64,000 nt of DNA from Phorcus lineatus (GCA_921293015.1 OV121097.1:12773940-12837939); one strand, 5' to 3'. Shown: positions 21,508 to 34,830, counted from the stretch's first letter. Numbers and translations: made by a program. The notes: generated from the letters alone by a model not told the origin.

Positions 21508-23439
21508 TCTTTAGAATCCCGACCTAAATATGTATACAAATTCTTGTATTGTTTTCGAGGTCGAGTCACTACCGCTATAGTCGCTTATACACTTTGTATA
21601 ATACTTTTAAATGCTCTTTAGAAGGAATATACTAGTAAGTGAAATCTTAATAACACTCAAAATACTAACCTAGATGGAAGATATGCGGATTAACCGATGC
21701 ATGTTTCATTAATCCAAACGGACATTAAAAAAATAGTGTAAGAATACAGTAAAGAGTGTTTGTTATTTCTAAGATTCAAAATTTGTTACATCAAATATTG
21801 ATGTATTCAAGGTAAAATTGAAAAGTATTACGATAACAAATATAAAAAGTTGTGATACGATGATCAGACTTTTATGACTTTCATTTAAACGAATTCCTAA
21901 TAGTATAATACAGCCAATCCTATCCGGCAAAGTTTGCGTACACTGACTACAAAAAATTCGCAAATCATTATACTATACTCTATATAGTACATTCTTTGTC
22001 GTTTTTTAGAATATAATTCTTATACACAACTATGGAAAGTTACTAACATCCATTATATTTCTACGGCTTATGTTTTTTTCTATTACTCTATTAAAGTTTG
22101 TCTGGAAATTTAAGCCCATATATGTGTCGTCCAAACAGAAATCCGAACTTTGTTTATTTACTTTTACCATTTCCCGGTATCAACTCTGAAAAACAATGAA
22201 AAACTGGAATCATTCAACGTTTCATACATACCACGCAGTTCTGAAAACAGAAGAGAAACCCTTTTTAGGGGAAATGAATACTTTCTGAATGTATGTTTAT
22301 TCCTGTTTCTTTTATTTCAAATGTCTCTTAGACGAAATAACCGAATGCTTGTCATATCAATTCGTAAATATTTGAACGCGTTAATGTATAAATATATTCT
22401 AACGCACTTTTAAATGCACTTGCACGAGAACAGGGTGCGTTCAGTACTAGTTACTTTCTTTCCAAAATCCGCTTAATGCAAAACTTTTCAAATATTTCAA
22501 CCCTGCTTGAGAAATAAACGAGAATATTTAGTGAACGTCTGTGTACATTCCATCCTAATGGAACCCAGTCTCTATGTAGGTCACGAAACAGCACTGTATC
22601 GTACATGTCTAAACCTTAAAGGTACAGGTTCTGTAAATTTCCCTTCTGGTTGTTTTCGTGTTGTTGTTTTTTTCTGTGGTGGGTTTGTTTATTTGTTTTG
22701 TTTTTCTAACTCGCCGTCGGCGCATTTGGAACGTATAACGTCATGAGCCAACTTTGTTTGTTTGTTTTATCAGCATGTTTCACTACGAGGTCCGTTAAAT
22801 TTTTAGAATCTTAGGTAAATCATCAGCGTGAGTCAAACTACAAGTATAATCTATATTTGATAGAAATATTATTTGTTGTCATCTATTTGTAATGAACTAG
22901 TTAAGGTGTTATCAAAATATATCTACACTGCAGCGCTAAATGTCAACTCTTTCATCTAATGACCTTTGAAACATTTTTAAATCAATTAATTTTTTACTTA
23001 CGTGATAGAACTTTCCCCTAATTTTGATTTAGAATAATGCTTTTTATTTGAAATTGAACTACACCTTATTACACCCATTGAGAATGAGTTCTTGGCATAT
23101 TATCACAATCTACTCACCATATCTTTACACTCAATACATTCATTCTCGCTTCTTACACTTCGTGACTCAACTTTACAAGTTAACGATCTTTCCTTATGCT
23201 CAAACCACGAAGTAGCTCCAAGTGCCAAATGCTTGTCTGATTCAAATTAATTTGTTTATCTCAGATTTGACACCCTTGGCGCGAGCGGTCATTATGAGTC
23301 GATTAATCACTCATCTCCCACCAGGCAGGCCAGATGACGGCGATTCTTCACAATCATCTAACCTATAGATGTGTAATAGGCGATGTTGACTTGGTGATTG
23401 TAGCCTGTATGGATCTGTGTATCAACCTTTCGTCACATC

Positions 23440-24235
23440 TGAATAGAAAATCTTCTACTCCTTCTACTCCATCTCTCTTGTTCTACTTGTAACCCTTCAT
23501 TTCTCTTTTTCTATTTGTTCTTCTTTTTGTTCTTCTGCTGTTCAACTTATACCAATTTATTGTCTACCAATCCCCTTTTTCTTCTCTACTTTTTATTCTC
23601 TACTTACTCTTCTTCCTTTCTACTTCTTCTTTACTTCTTCTTCTTCTCAACTTCTTATTCTTCTCTCCTTTTTATCTATAATTCTTTTTCTTCTCTACTT
23701 CGTCTTATCCAATTCTTCTCTCCTTCTTCTCTATACTTCTTCTTATCTACTTCTTCATATTTTATTTTCTTCTTCTCTACTTCTTCTTCTTCATCGTCTT
23801 CTCTACTCTTTCTCTACTTCTTTTCTACTACTTCTTCTTCTCATCATCATCTTTTTCTTCTTATCTTCTCTGTTTCTTCTTTTTCTTATCTTTTTCATCT
23901 TCTTCTTATCTTCTTCTATACTTCTGTATCTCATTCTTCTTCTTCTTCGTGTTTTCTATATCTTCTTCTGCCACTACTTCCTTAACTTCTTATTCTTATT
24001 CTCCTCCTTCTTATTTTTCTTCTACTTCTACTTCTTCTCATTCCTCTTCGTCTTCGTGTAATTCTTTGACTTCTCCTTCTACTACTTCGTGTTCTTTTTT
24101 ATCTTCTTTTCTTCTCTCTTCTTCTCTTCTTATTTTTTCTTTTTTATTGTTTTCTTCTTTCTTCTCTTCCGAATATTTCGGTTCTCTTCTGAAATGTTAT
24201 GAATTCTTCTTCTGATTTCTCCATGCACCTTCCTT
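23440..24235. repeat. About 800-bp polypyrimidine (TTC/TTCTAC) low-complexity tract
   Basis: The + strand is almost only C and T, built from imperfect CTTCTT, CTACTT and TCATC units. The long Ser/Phe/Leu open frames through it (23515-23985, 23949-24215) are products of this composition, not genes. It has potential to form triplex (H-DNA). Confidence 0.95.
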
Positions 24236-25066
24236 TTCTAACTTTAACGTGGCCTTCTGAACTCTGAACTTCTGAATCCTTCTGAGTATCAATGTGGCTT
24301 TCATGCAAACGTATGTGCATGTGAATCAATTCTCAACGTACAATGATTTGAAATCTTGACTCTTTGGTTGGAGAACGAACACACTATCTTGTAAGCTAAT
24401 AATTTATTTCAAGAGTTTAAGAATATATTTTGTTCGTCAAGATGGAATTCGAGACGACATTTTCTGTTTTTATGCAAGACTTTTTATTTCCAGGAAACCC
24501 AATATTTTAAAAATGAAATGTGTTTATACTCAAACAATGGTTATGTAAATGCCATAAAAGCTGTTTCTCATCAACTTTTGTCTCCAGAAAATAACCTCTG
24601 ATTTGGATTTAATCACAAATGTGACAAAAGAAGGGTTTTTTACTTCAAACGATTGGAGTATTAGTTTATCTTATCTGTTTTATTTAGTAATTCAATATCG
24701 TTGTGTAAATATTTTGAAAAAAAACAATCAATCTAAATCAACACGAAAACTACTAACCAAATTGCTTATCTATACTTTGCAAAATTGTATCTAAAAGGGA
24801 AACTTCCTCTATCTGATGCTAAGCATCCTTGCTACAGGACAACCAATTATTTGATTAAGGTTTGTTATTTTTTCACTTTCAAGGATTAACAAATACTCGT
24901 CATGTTCTTGGATTAAATGCATTTAATCTACACCCCGTCATTATCTGTACTCTTTTACGCCCCTGGAAAAAGTAGAATGAAGCAATTACGTCCAAAGATA
25001 ATTCAAATTCCTTTCCGTTTAATTGGACTAATGTTATAATTGGTACGTTTGAGAGTTGGTTTTATT

Positions 25067-25171
25067 GTTCAGTATCCCCGTGTCAAAACTTCCCGCTTAA
25101 AATTTCTTCTTTTTTTCCACCTCGGGGGATACTGAAGCCCTTAAAATCGTCCCCCTTTGTGGAGGGGGATT
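25067..25171. repeat. Two neighbouring inverted repeats (potential hairpins)
   Basis: TTCAGTATCCCCG near 25068 pairs with CGGGGGATACTGAA near 25122 (one bulged base, loop about 40 nt). Immediately after, TCCCCCT and AGGGGGA near 25150-25170 form a second stem with a 6-nt loop. Confidence 0.6.
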
Positions 25172-25582
25172 GTGAGGATCGATTCAGTGCACGCAATTGT
25201 GTTCTTTCCTGTTTTGTCAATTTTTACTGAAACTTGGATAAGTTACGGTAGGGGCCTTTCGATTATTAAGGTATCAAGGGGGGTAACTGCTTGGTTAATT
25301 GTAAATGACGGTTACGTCACAATTAAAGAGCTCGACACGCGAAAGATATTATTCTTCTCCAGCGAAAAGAGGAGCTATGACGTCATATAGATGTCGCTTT
25401 AAATGTTGTTATTTTTTATGATTACATACGATAATAAACACAACACTTCCAACAAGTTTGCTAGAACAAATCTTTCTATAATATTGGGGGTTTTTTAATT
25501 CTTAACCTGCGTGTTTTTCCATGTAAACAAAATATAACATTGCATTTTAATTGTTTCCAATGTGAACAATATCAGTTCAAAA

Positions 25583-25640
25583 GTGATTGAGTGAGTGAGT
25601 TATTGTTTAGCGCCGCTCGGGTAATATTTCTCCATTAGCG
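25583..25640 (-). mobile_element. SINE 3'-end fragment
   Basis: GAGTGAGTGAGTTATTGTTTAGCGCCGCTCGGGTAATATTTC has the GTGAGT tail plus CGCCGC...AATATT layout that I associate with a widespread mollusc SINE tail. Only about 55 bp remain, so family and polarity are tentative. Confidence 0.45.
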
Positions 25641-26343
25641 TCGTCAATTAAAAAGTAATTATTAAGTTATGTTTGGTAAATAAGATGTTTTGCCTCTATT
25701 CTTCGTTGTTGATGTACTTATAATAATCTTTCGTCTTTCAAATAATCTATTTTGAAAATTATCCCCCCAAAAAATAAAATTCAATGAACCGAGATCTAAA
25801 AATTTCATATGTTCATATTATGATTAAGCTTTTTAACTTTAAATATAATACGTTTTTTGATAAAATGCACTGGGAAATAAACATAACTAAATGACAGAAA
25901 AATAAAGATACGTTTCTATTTTGTATTTGCGTTTTTCAAGTGATATACCTATTTCATGATAACTAAAGAAAAAATAGAGAATACTAAACTAAACCAGTTG
26001 AATACAATTTAATTAATGATAGTGGATTATTAGGTATCAAAAGAGCGAAAGGGAGTAAGTTTCATTCATGATTTTGAAATGGTGTCAAACGGTGACCGAG
26101 TTTGCATGTTTGTATCAATTGCTGCTATTAATTAAGCTGAACTGCAAGAAAATTACTTACATGACACTTTCTTAAGATAACCCAACATTTCAACCATTTA
26201 AACGTTTCTCTATCGAAAGGTATCGATATTCATACACGGTGTGATACAACATTGTAGGTTTATGTAACAGCATTTCCACGCAAAGTCAAAAGTACGATTC
26301 ATTAGTACGAAAACATTTACCTGGGTGCTATTTAGTCATGCAT

Positions 26344-26390
26344 TCATTAAATCAGGGATCGTATAGTCTATACGATCCCTGATTTAATGA
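26344..26390. repeat. 47-bp perfect palindrome (23-bp arms, 1-nt centre)
   Basis: The arm starting TCATTAAATCAGGGATCGTA (26344-26366) is exactly repeated in inverted form at 26368-26390, around a single T at 26367. No mismatch is present. The loop is too short for a microRNA precursor. Confidence 0.95.
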
Positions 26391-26762
26391 GTAGTTTAAA
26401 GGTGACATTGCACTAGTATTTATTTGGATTCATTTCACATATGTTAAGGTGTAGTACATTTATAGTGCGTCCAGAAGCGTTCAGGCCTGGGAATCGCATT
26501 TCGAGGAAGAATTGGTCTCACGTGCGTGGTAGAATAAATTTCAATAACATCGTAGCTTAGCGTTCCACATCCGATGATTTAGAAATAAAATTTGTACAAG
26601 AAGTTGATCTAGTGCCAAATGATGTCAAAAATCTTTCATACAATTATCATAAATGCAAGATTTGGAGTGAGAGTGAATTTGCATTCATGAAAATGAATCA
26701 ACACGCCCAGGAGGACTTAATCATTTTTCAAGCATTGTACTTAATCTCAATTCAATAGTAGT

Positions 26763-27085
26763 ACAGTGGTGTAATGGTTAGTGTGCGGGCCTCTCAAGCA
26801 AACGGCACGGGTTCGAATCCCGATGAAGACATCGAAACTTTGAAAACTGGGGCATACACTATGTATTGTTCTTCGGAAAGGCACTTCGTCCACATTGCAC
26901 TCACTTCTTACAACTGTACAAATGGGTACCTGAACACAGGAAAAGTACTTACCTATACGGCCGCGCTGCGCAAATAGGAAGCATCGAAAGTACAATTCTT
27001 TCAAGGTAATCTTGAGCATGCTTTGTTACAAATAGTATAAGTACAACAATGCTATTATTATCATCATTATTAAATTCTTATTTCA
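26763..27085 (+). mobile_element. tRNA-derived SINE with ATT-rich tail
   Basis: The 5' head has RNA polymerase III boxes: A-box-like GTGGTGTAATGGTTAGTG and B-box GGTTCGAATCC within about 60 bp, as in a tRNA. A unique body follows (TTCTTCGGAAAGGCACTTCG, then AAATGGGTACCTG), then a tail of ATTATTATCATCATTATT. Such ATT tails suggest mobilisation by an RTE-like LINE (family knowledge). No clear target duplication is seen. Confidence 0.75.
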
Positions 27086-27623
27086 TTCGAAAACGATCTT
27101 TTTCCATCGATTCATTTCCATTTCATTATGTCTGTTTCTCACAGCTGTTACTCAAAAGGTTATGAAATTTTGAATGTGACTCTGACATCAAACGTTTGGT
27201 AAGAGCATTTAAACCATTACGAAAACTTCCGATCTCATTTGTTATTGTCCTTTGCTAACAATGTTTACAGAATTTAGATGCCCAGTAAACCCCGAATGTT
27301 TATAACGCCCGAAGGTCCCTCCTTCTATTAACGTTGTCCTCCTGGATTTAACTCCCCTGGTGCCCTAACATTAGCCTTGGTATCTTATGCAAATCAACTT
27401 CATTTCTTCCTTTCTTTTTTATTACTATATCTAAAAAATCCTGAAAAAACTGACAAAAGTCTGTTTCATAATTCAACATTTTAAGATGGCTTCTTTTTTA
27501 CATTTTACAGAATATTCTCTTTTTGGAGCAAATTTCAAAACGAAAGTCAAGGCCTAGATTTTCAAGCACTCTTGACGATCTGAAAGACATAGGTACCATG
27601 CATTAATGTAATGTTAATGTAAA

Positions 27624-27779
27624 GGCACCAAACCCTCATCCGCCCCAAACCTCACCTGCGTACCCCCAAACCCTGACCCGCGTCCCCCTAAACCCTGACC
27701 CGCGTCCCCCTAAACCCTCACCCGCATCCCCCTAAACCCTTACCCGCGTCCCCCTGAACCCTCACCCGTGTCCCCCAAA
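27624..27779. repeat. 22-bp GC-rich minisatellite
   Basis: About seven imperfect copies of CCCCCTAAACCCTGACCCGC, period 22 (for example 27671 to 27693). CCCTAAACCCT resembles a telomere-type repeat, but the period and composition differ from (TTAGGG)n. Confidence 0.85.
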
Positions 27780-27831
27780 ACAAGCCTGGCAGACTATTTG
27801 AAGAAAATGCCAAAGCATAACCGTAGAAAAG

Positions 27832-28085
27832 CTTTCTCATTTGTTTTACATAGAACCTGGTGGACACGGTACTCGAGTATCTCGTATTGAACGCGTTTGT
27901 ACGTTCTGTAGTCATATGGAAGTGCAGGACGAATTCCACTTCATACTACCTTGCCTAAATTATGAAGAACTACGCAATAAATATTTTTAATATTACATCA
28001 CTGATCCATCTTACTTCAAATGTAAATCATTAATGGAAACTAGAAACGTTAAAGAAATGAAATTGTTCACATTTACACACAAACT
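27832..28085 (+). mobile_element. LINE relic: C-terminal zinc-knuckle-like end of the pol ORF
   Basis: The translation contains RVSRIERVCTFCSH, then EDE-like QDEFHFILPC, then NYEELRNKYF. This is the CxxC...H...C segment that closes the pol protein of many mollusc LINEs, followed after a stop by further related residues (SYFKCKSLMETRN). Everything upstream is missing and no open frame remains beyond about 50 codons. It is an old, severely 5'-truncated copy. Confidence 0.7.
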
Positions 28086-28634
28086 TCTCACCAACGACTT
28101 CGCATGTTTTCATTTCAAATCCTATTCATTTACTTAAACCTAGAGGAATTCTCAAAATCAGAAGCGAAGGTCTTTAACCAATGTGCATTTTGTAGTTCCT
28201 AATCCCATTTTAACGCCTGAAGGTACTTCAATTCTATTTCTCAATCCTTCATGAAGTTATAATTCCAGAACGCACGTCTCTAACGAGAATTCATGTTATC
28301 ATTGATAATCCCCCTGGATTTCGCACCTGCCACTAGGTCCCCCTCAGCGTTTCTGATACCCCCTTAGCGTCCCTCCTCACCCTCGGGCTGTTGGGGGAGA
28401 TAATAGCACCCGTGTCCCCGGCGCGAGTCGCTAATCAGATGAAAGACAACATCTACAATAATTAAGAGGAAATCCTGCAAATAATCACGTTTGTTTGTCC
28501 ACACGTCCACGCTCACTCCATTCTTCCGCCCCATTACATAGGCATAAACAACGCATGAAAAGGATGGACAGGGCAGAGAAGAAAAATAGAGAGACAAGTG
28601 AAGTAGTTTGGTAGAGAGAACAGGCCTACCAAAC

Positions 28635-28653
28635 TGCTTCACTACCCAGAGAG

Positions 28654-28700
<47 letters not shown>

Positions 28701-28781
28701 GCAAGTTTTAAACGCCAATAACAAAATTATATTTTTACACGTGCATGTTTAAAGTAGTTTCAAAGAGAGACAGACAGAGAC

Positions 28782-28836
<55 letters not shown>

Positions 28837-28975
28837 GGAGAGAGAGAGGGAGAGAGATAAGGAGAGAGAGAGAAAAGAATAAGAAGAAAACAGCCCTAAC
28901 AAACTGCTTCACTACTCAGAGAGAGGAGAAGAAGAAGAAATAGGCCTAACAAACTACTTCACTACTCAGTACAAG
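28635..28975. repeat. (GA)n/(GACA)n tract with three copies of a short flanking unit
   Basis: Long GAGA and GACAGACA runs are interspersed with ACAAACTGCTTCACTAC(T/C)CAGAGAGAG-type units at about 28628, 28909 and 28950. This suggests expansion together with a neighbouring unique block. It includes the 28699-28770 segment listed separately. Confidence 0.85.
28699..28770. repeat. Dispersed 70-bp segment next to (GACA)n, copy 1
   Basis: GCAAGTTTTAAACGCCAATA, then TTTTTACACGTGCATG and AAGTAGTTTCAAAG, recur at 35129-35196, again directly after GACAGACA repeats. Confidence 0.8.
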
Positions 28976-31900
28976 GCGAACAAATCCACATTATAAGTGT
29001 ACATGGCAACACAAATAAATATGTTCACAGAAGCGGCAACAAATTGGTAAGACACGTTTTAAAGATTCACCAATAGTTATTCATGATTCTATGATCAAAT
29101 ATGTTGGTCTCGTCTCTGTGAACCTGGTTTCTACCATTTGACAGATTCTAACTGTATTAAACACGAATCTAAACTCAAATTGTAACGTTCATTTCTGTAA
29201 CACACATTCTTCCACGAAAGTTACTCTGAGATTTTCAAGCGATTGGTCACCTTTAGTCAATTTTGGTCAATTTTAGCTACAGAGCACGAAATGTAACATG
29301 TATCGTCTTTGTTTGGTTAGATTGTGGTTCAGGATGTTTGTCGAGTTTTCTACAAGGTGATAAAGTCACAACGTCAAATATTGCTATTCAACGCCGAGTC
29401 ACGTTCACGGTCGCCATCTTTGTCACGTGTCTTCCGGTACAAAGTAGTTCCAAAGACTTGTTTCATGATAAAGCCAACCATTTTTTCGACGTACCGCGGG
29501 CTAAATGGCAAACGTAACAGGCCTTTTATAGTATAATGAATTGGATATTCGGATTAGATTTATACTCTGTTAGAAAATATATTAAATTAAGCACAAATCC
29601 GACCATAAGCATAAAATATTGTTCCGTATATATGTAAGTCAGTTATTTTGAAATCATCTCAAGTGTGTCAATATCCTACCAAATAGGTAAATCATATTCA
29701 TTTATTTTGTCTAACAACAATATCAACAGTTTATCAACACGAAATGGAAATGACAGACTACGTGATTAATAAATGGCAGTGACCGATTCGAGGGGGACGG
29801 GGCTCGGCGTGTTTAAGCTTAGTTCTTTTCGTCATCTGAGAAAGTATCTTAAATGTATTTCTAAACAGGTATTCATCCCAATATACGCACAAGAAAAACA
29901 GCGGAAATATGATCCTGAAAAGGTTTTCAAATTCATTAAAAGCGCGTTTATCGTTTTGACAAACAACAGATCTAACATATTCTCATAACATTAGGCATAC
30001 CCCAATTGACCTGAACGAAGTTATAAATACGTTGGACAGGTTGGTGCGGTTTGCTATTTACAGGTGAGTACTGATTGCATCTTCTACCTGACAGGTATTA
30101 GGGGAACCCCGGTGACATAATGAGGGGATGCGGCGTTACTATTTGACCCCAATGACCACGTAATGATAAGAAGCGCTGACCCATTGATGCCGTACTGACC
30201 TCCGTAATATCAGATTGGTCATAAGGTACGAACATCTATAATTACGATGGTTTATATTTGCGGATTAAATTATTGCTTTTGATCTTCGTGGAATATTTGA
30301 TTTAATCCTGCTCATTCGACCCCAATGGTCAGATAATGGTCGCTAATGATGACCACTCGGACAGCTGCTTGACCAGCGATATTTTGAACTAGGTCATGAG
30401 GTTGAGACATCATATGATTATCAAAGATTAATTTGAGAGATTTTGATTTGATTACACCCTTTATTTTGTCATCTGTGGTACCAAAATGGTCAAAAGACGA
30501 CGACGTCATATGATAAAGTAAGATTAAATTTCATTTCTCTCTTTAGATCTCGATGGAATATTGAATATAATCTTTTTAATCAAGATCTTTATCAAAGGTA
30601 TTTTAAGAGACTTATTCTACATCTAAACCCTCTTGATAGATAAGCTAATGAAGAGAAGCAAGATTTGTAACTTTGAACACAATGAATTACGAAATTGTTA
30701 AAGATCTAATTATTTGAAATATCAAGTGAATACATAAGATGTATACATGTGGGAAAAAAACGAATCAAATCATTTTTGGACGAATATCTTTAAAAGATAG
30801 TTATTTGAATGTTTCAATAAATGTATGTGAATGAAATGTATTGTAAGCTTTTACAGCTCTATTATCTTATATGCAATTACAAGGTAAATCATATAAATTT
30901 AAAGATTTGTTTCGAAAATTGATGTCTTAATGATTATCATTCCATGAATGATTAACATCAATATGCTTACAAATAAGAGAAAATTACATTTTTTAACAAA
31001 CTTGATTTAAATGTTATAATTATTAATTTCGTTTAGGTGACATTTCCTGAAAATAAATTTCGTTCAGGACAGTTTTAAGTCATCTGAATGCCTGTTTTTA
31101 AAACGGTTACGATTAGAAGAGGAACAAACAACCAAAGTCAATATTTTATTTCAAGATCGATACAGTTAATACAATACACACGCCAGACTGGTGTCCGGTT
31201 TTCAGCAGGTTAACACACTTGCTGTGTAAATGCAGATTGTGAAATGAGAGCTAGGGTATTGTTCTACCGTCGTGCGTTCAGGATACGTGATAAACTAACT
31301 CTTCTCATGCTACGGCTACCAAATTCATCACCTTTCAATCCATACCAAGAAACCTATCCCTTTTTTTACAAATTAAACTTCTATTGTGAGGAGAGCAGTA
31401 AAACTCTCTTCTAACACACATGTAGCTTTCTTCCTTTTGGAATTTTATTGATATATTTTATTGACATATATCTATTTAACACAATACATCCTTTTTAAAT
31501 ATCATGCCATGGCTTCCCTTCTCATGTATTATAGACACTTAAGTGAAGCGATGTATCTATATATAAATACATACATACTTTGTCTATACGCATACCTCCC
31601 GAATCATAAATAAGGCAAACCAATCCTCACCCCTCAAACCCCACCCCTAATCCCCTCCTGAATCTCTTCCCCTCATCATTCTCTCCTCACCCCTCACCCC
31701 TCACCCTCACTACTTCATCATCACCTCTCCATAAGACAAAACACCTCATTTAAAAGCAAAAACCCAAGAGCTCATTTTTCCCCACCTGTAATTCGATTTG
31801 AATTCGTGAAATGTATTTCAAAATCGTTCCAATCATCTGAATTCTGTGAAAGTGTAGCTTGATTATCACCTGAAGTAGGTCATCCATACCCTGATTGACG

Positions 31901-34380
31901 TTAACCATGAATTTAAAAGTCAAGGATCCAAGATCTTAACAGGTAACTCATCTTTCAACAGACACAACTAATTGCCAAAAATATCCGATTAGAAAGTCAA
32001 CGAACACATTCTGTAAACCACTGTAAAGCAACTTTCCCATCGCCTGATAGCTTTATGGTTCATTATATATACCTTATTTAAGGATTGTATCTCAAAGCCC
32101 TGAAAACCATGTAACTATTATATCTAAACCTAAGATCTTAGCATGCTACCAATGATTTGAACAACAGTTACTAATTGACAAAAATCTGATGAGAAAATCA
32201 CATTTTCAAGCTTTGGTAATCCCTAAATCCTTAGTAAGAGGCAATGATATTTCTTTAATTGAGATTTGCACGCAAATCGGACAAGGATGATATAGATACT
32301 AATCTAAGAGCTGGTTTGGTTTATTGTCATCAGTACACCAATTATCATATCAATAACTGTCCTCTGTTTATCCATAAAAAATATTCGTCTTTGGTTTGTT
32401 TCCTTTACAACAGGTAGTCAGTCGCCGACAATAGACGCTGATTTTATGATAAGCTGACTTGTCCCCGAGGATACCATTAACATATCGTAAACATGCTTCT
32501 ATGCTTCTCACTGTCTCGGGAATTACCTGTTTGTTTCTGCCAATAATTTCTCATCCGTATTCGAAAATAACGTCCATTCAAGGGCAAACATTTGAAAGAA
32601 GATTCGATATATATTCTCAAGTATACTTAATGTTATTGCCACTACTAAAAATAATCATAAGAAAAATAGACAACACATGAAATAAATATGGACACAGATA
32701 ACAACCCTGTCGCCCACACAATCTTTCTCTTCTCAAACTTTCTAAGGTTGCTTTACCATCGCGTGAGGATCGCGCGTTAACCAACCGGTCCCCCCGAAAT
32801 CCCCCGAACCTCCAGGAACGCCGTGACAGTAGCATATATCACATGTACATCATCACCATCATCATTTCTCATGATCACCCATAACAGTAGACCGCTGTCA
32901 TGGACAACACCCCCGAAACTTTAATTGCTAGTCTGGAAGCCAGGACCTCTCTTTACAAGCTTACTTAGTCGTTGTGGAAAATTCGAGGGATTTGTTGGAT
33001 TATCGACTTTCAAGAAAACATCTTCTATGTCATGATTATGGATGGAGGGGATTCGGATGAAGAGAAGGTATTAATATAGAGACACAAGGCTTAAAGCACG
33101 TGTGAAACCGAAGTAATGTCTCGTGATGGTAACCCATTGAAAGGGCTTGTGGGAAATAAGGAAAACCGTTATTAGAAAATAATTTTCTTGCAAATACCTT
33201 AGTTTTTGACTTTGTAAATATAGATTTCATGAGTTCGCGTCTGATGAAGTAGTCCAATTTTATCGTTATCAAACGTTTCATTCGTTATCATATCTTTTCC
33301 CTATTTATCGATTAGACTTAAAACTTAAAAGATTATAATATATTATAGATATTTTGCATGTGTGATAATTACTATTCCTGTTATTCGAATTGAACTATTA
33401 CAATGTACCAAGTTAAACCTTTCTGGAGAAACATTTACCTAATTCAGGAAGGCAATGTAAATATTTGTTAATGTCAAATCATCATTATCATCACGGCTAA
33501 CACCGACTAACCTACAATTGTGTGATAAATTAAGGGTCTTAAAATATAGCATCATTTGAATATTTGTCTTGAAAATATCGCATCATCTCAATAAAGTCAA
33601 AGTTATGCCAAACGACGTCATATTACATACAAAAATTCACAGGGCAAAATCAAACAACGTGTAATTGTCTTTATCATGCTAAAGAACATCACAAAACAAA
33701 CACAAAACAAAAATAGAAGATTATAGGTCCATTCTTAAGATAAATATCTACCTGATACGATCTACAAAAGAGCACTGTGACCCTCAGGATGTTTGTAATG
33801 TCACTCTGACCTCACGCTGGCTTTTTTTAGGCAAATATCTATATCACCTGTAATCATTGTGTCATCCTCAGGTAATTACAGGTATGCGAATGCCAATTAC
33901 AGTATTAACGCTGCTCGCTTCAGGTAAAATTGAAGGTAACGCAGTTAAGGTAATGCTGAAATTAGAGTATTTCTTGGATTACGCAGTAGGTTATTTTTGG
34001 TTGGTGCTTTCTTTTAGAATAATAGGTAAGTTTGCATTTAGGGATTTCGAATCTATGATTACTTTGAGTGTCACTTAGTCATAAGATGGCCTCTTGTTAT
34101 TAAATTACAGGTAAGATGAAATTTGTTAAGTATTATTCAAGAATCATTCGAGTTAAAGTAACATTATTTATTATAAATTTATGTTCAATGGTGAAATGCG
34201 CCATTCATTGGTGAAAATAAAAAATTATTTTAATCGAGTGAAATAACAATGCGATTCTACTCAGTGAAATAACTCTACAATCGAATACGTCATCCGATAC
34301 ATCAAGCACCAATTTCTAAATAACTATATAGATAATATTAGATAAACAAAATTCATCTTTTTCGTATGTTACAGTAGGTT
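28976..34380. other. Gene-poor region
   Basis: No gene recognised. Features seen: the promoter-like cluster at 29.4 kb, repeated GACCCCAATG(A/G)(C/T)CA blocks at about 30143 and 30318, a C-rich pyrimidine patch at 31620-31740, and TAATTACAGGTA at 33873-33884. Confidence 0.5.
29391..29440. promoter_or_regulatory. Promoter-like motif cluster (YY1-, E-box- and ETS-type)
   Basis: GCCATCTT (29413-29420, YY1 type), GTCACGTG (29422-29429, USF/bHLH-Zip type) and CTTCCGG (29431-29437, ETS type) fall within 25 bp in an otherwise AT-rich region. On the - strand AAGATGGCG gives an ATG with a 9-codon frame only, so any transcript is hypothetical. Confidence 0.35.
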
Positions 34381-34454
34381 GGTTTGACAAACAGTGCATG
34401 CAAATTACGAAGGAAGAAAAAACAACAAGGGAAAATAGTATTCATAGAAAAGAC

Positions 34455-34830
34455 ATACATGCAAGATTTAAGTGACCATTACCACGATAATGACAGAATG
34501 ATAATCAGCGTCAAAGAAACAAAGACATTGTTGACTTTTATTAATCTATTTCTCAGTATATACCTCAATATGTGCTGATGCAGGGTTTAAGTGACCTTAA
34601 ACACTTTAAAGAAACAGTAATAATAAGTGTTTTATTAACAAAGACAATGTTGAAAGTTAACTTCTATAAATCAATGTCTCAGTATAATATTTGATAATGA
34701 CATTCATGCAGGATTTAAGTGACCTTTAGCAATTTACAGATATAGTAGATAAACATTATGCTTCATTGTTATTAGGAAAGAAAATAGTTCAATTTCAACT
34801 GACATCTCTCATATAGAAATTTATACTTTA
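34455..34830. repeat. Tandem repeat, about 119-129-bp period, three copies
   Basis: ATGCA(A/G)G(A/G)TTTAAGTGACC recurs at about 34459, 34578 and 34707, with AAAGACA(A/T)TGTTGA and TCTCAGTATA blocks between. Confidence 0.7.

Larger units (their letters stand above)
16946..23430. other. Gene-poor region downstream of the gene
   Basis: No gene recognised. Besides the repeats listed separately it holds a short direct repeat (AACGACT(G/A)TAATCTTG near 20640 and 20707), a 14-bp CAACACAAGTCA microsatellite at 20292-20330, and a T/G-rich patch at 22650-22780. The open frame 19500-19808 starts at TTG and ends in low-complexity Lys/Glu, so it is not supported as a gene. Confidence 0.5.
24236..26762. 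other. Gene-poor region with small hairpins
   Basis: No gene recognised. It contains two hairpins near 25.1 kb, a SINE-tail fragment at 25583-25640 and a perfect palindrome at 26344-26390, all listed separately. The remainder is AT-rich unique-looking DNA. Confidence 0.5.

Noticed and set aside
23515-24215. Long Ser/Phe/Leu frames
   Set aside because: Pure consequence of the CTT/CTA pyrimidine tract.
26344-26390. microRNA precursor
   Set aside because: The stem is perfect but the loop is one base, so it cannot be a normal Drosha/Dicer substrate.
26763-26830. Candidate tRNA gene
   Set aside because: A and B boxes are present but the acceptor arms do not pair and a SINE body and ATT tail follow.
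27640-27780. Interstitial telomere
   Set aside because: CCCTAAACCCT is suggestive but the period is 22 bp with other sequence, so it is a minisatellite.
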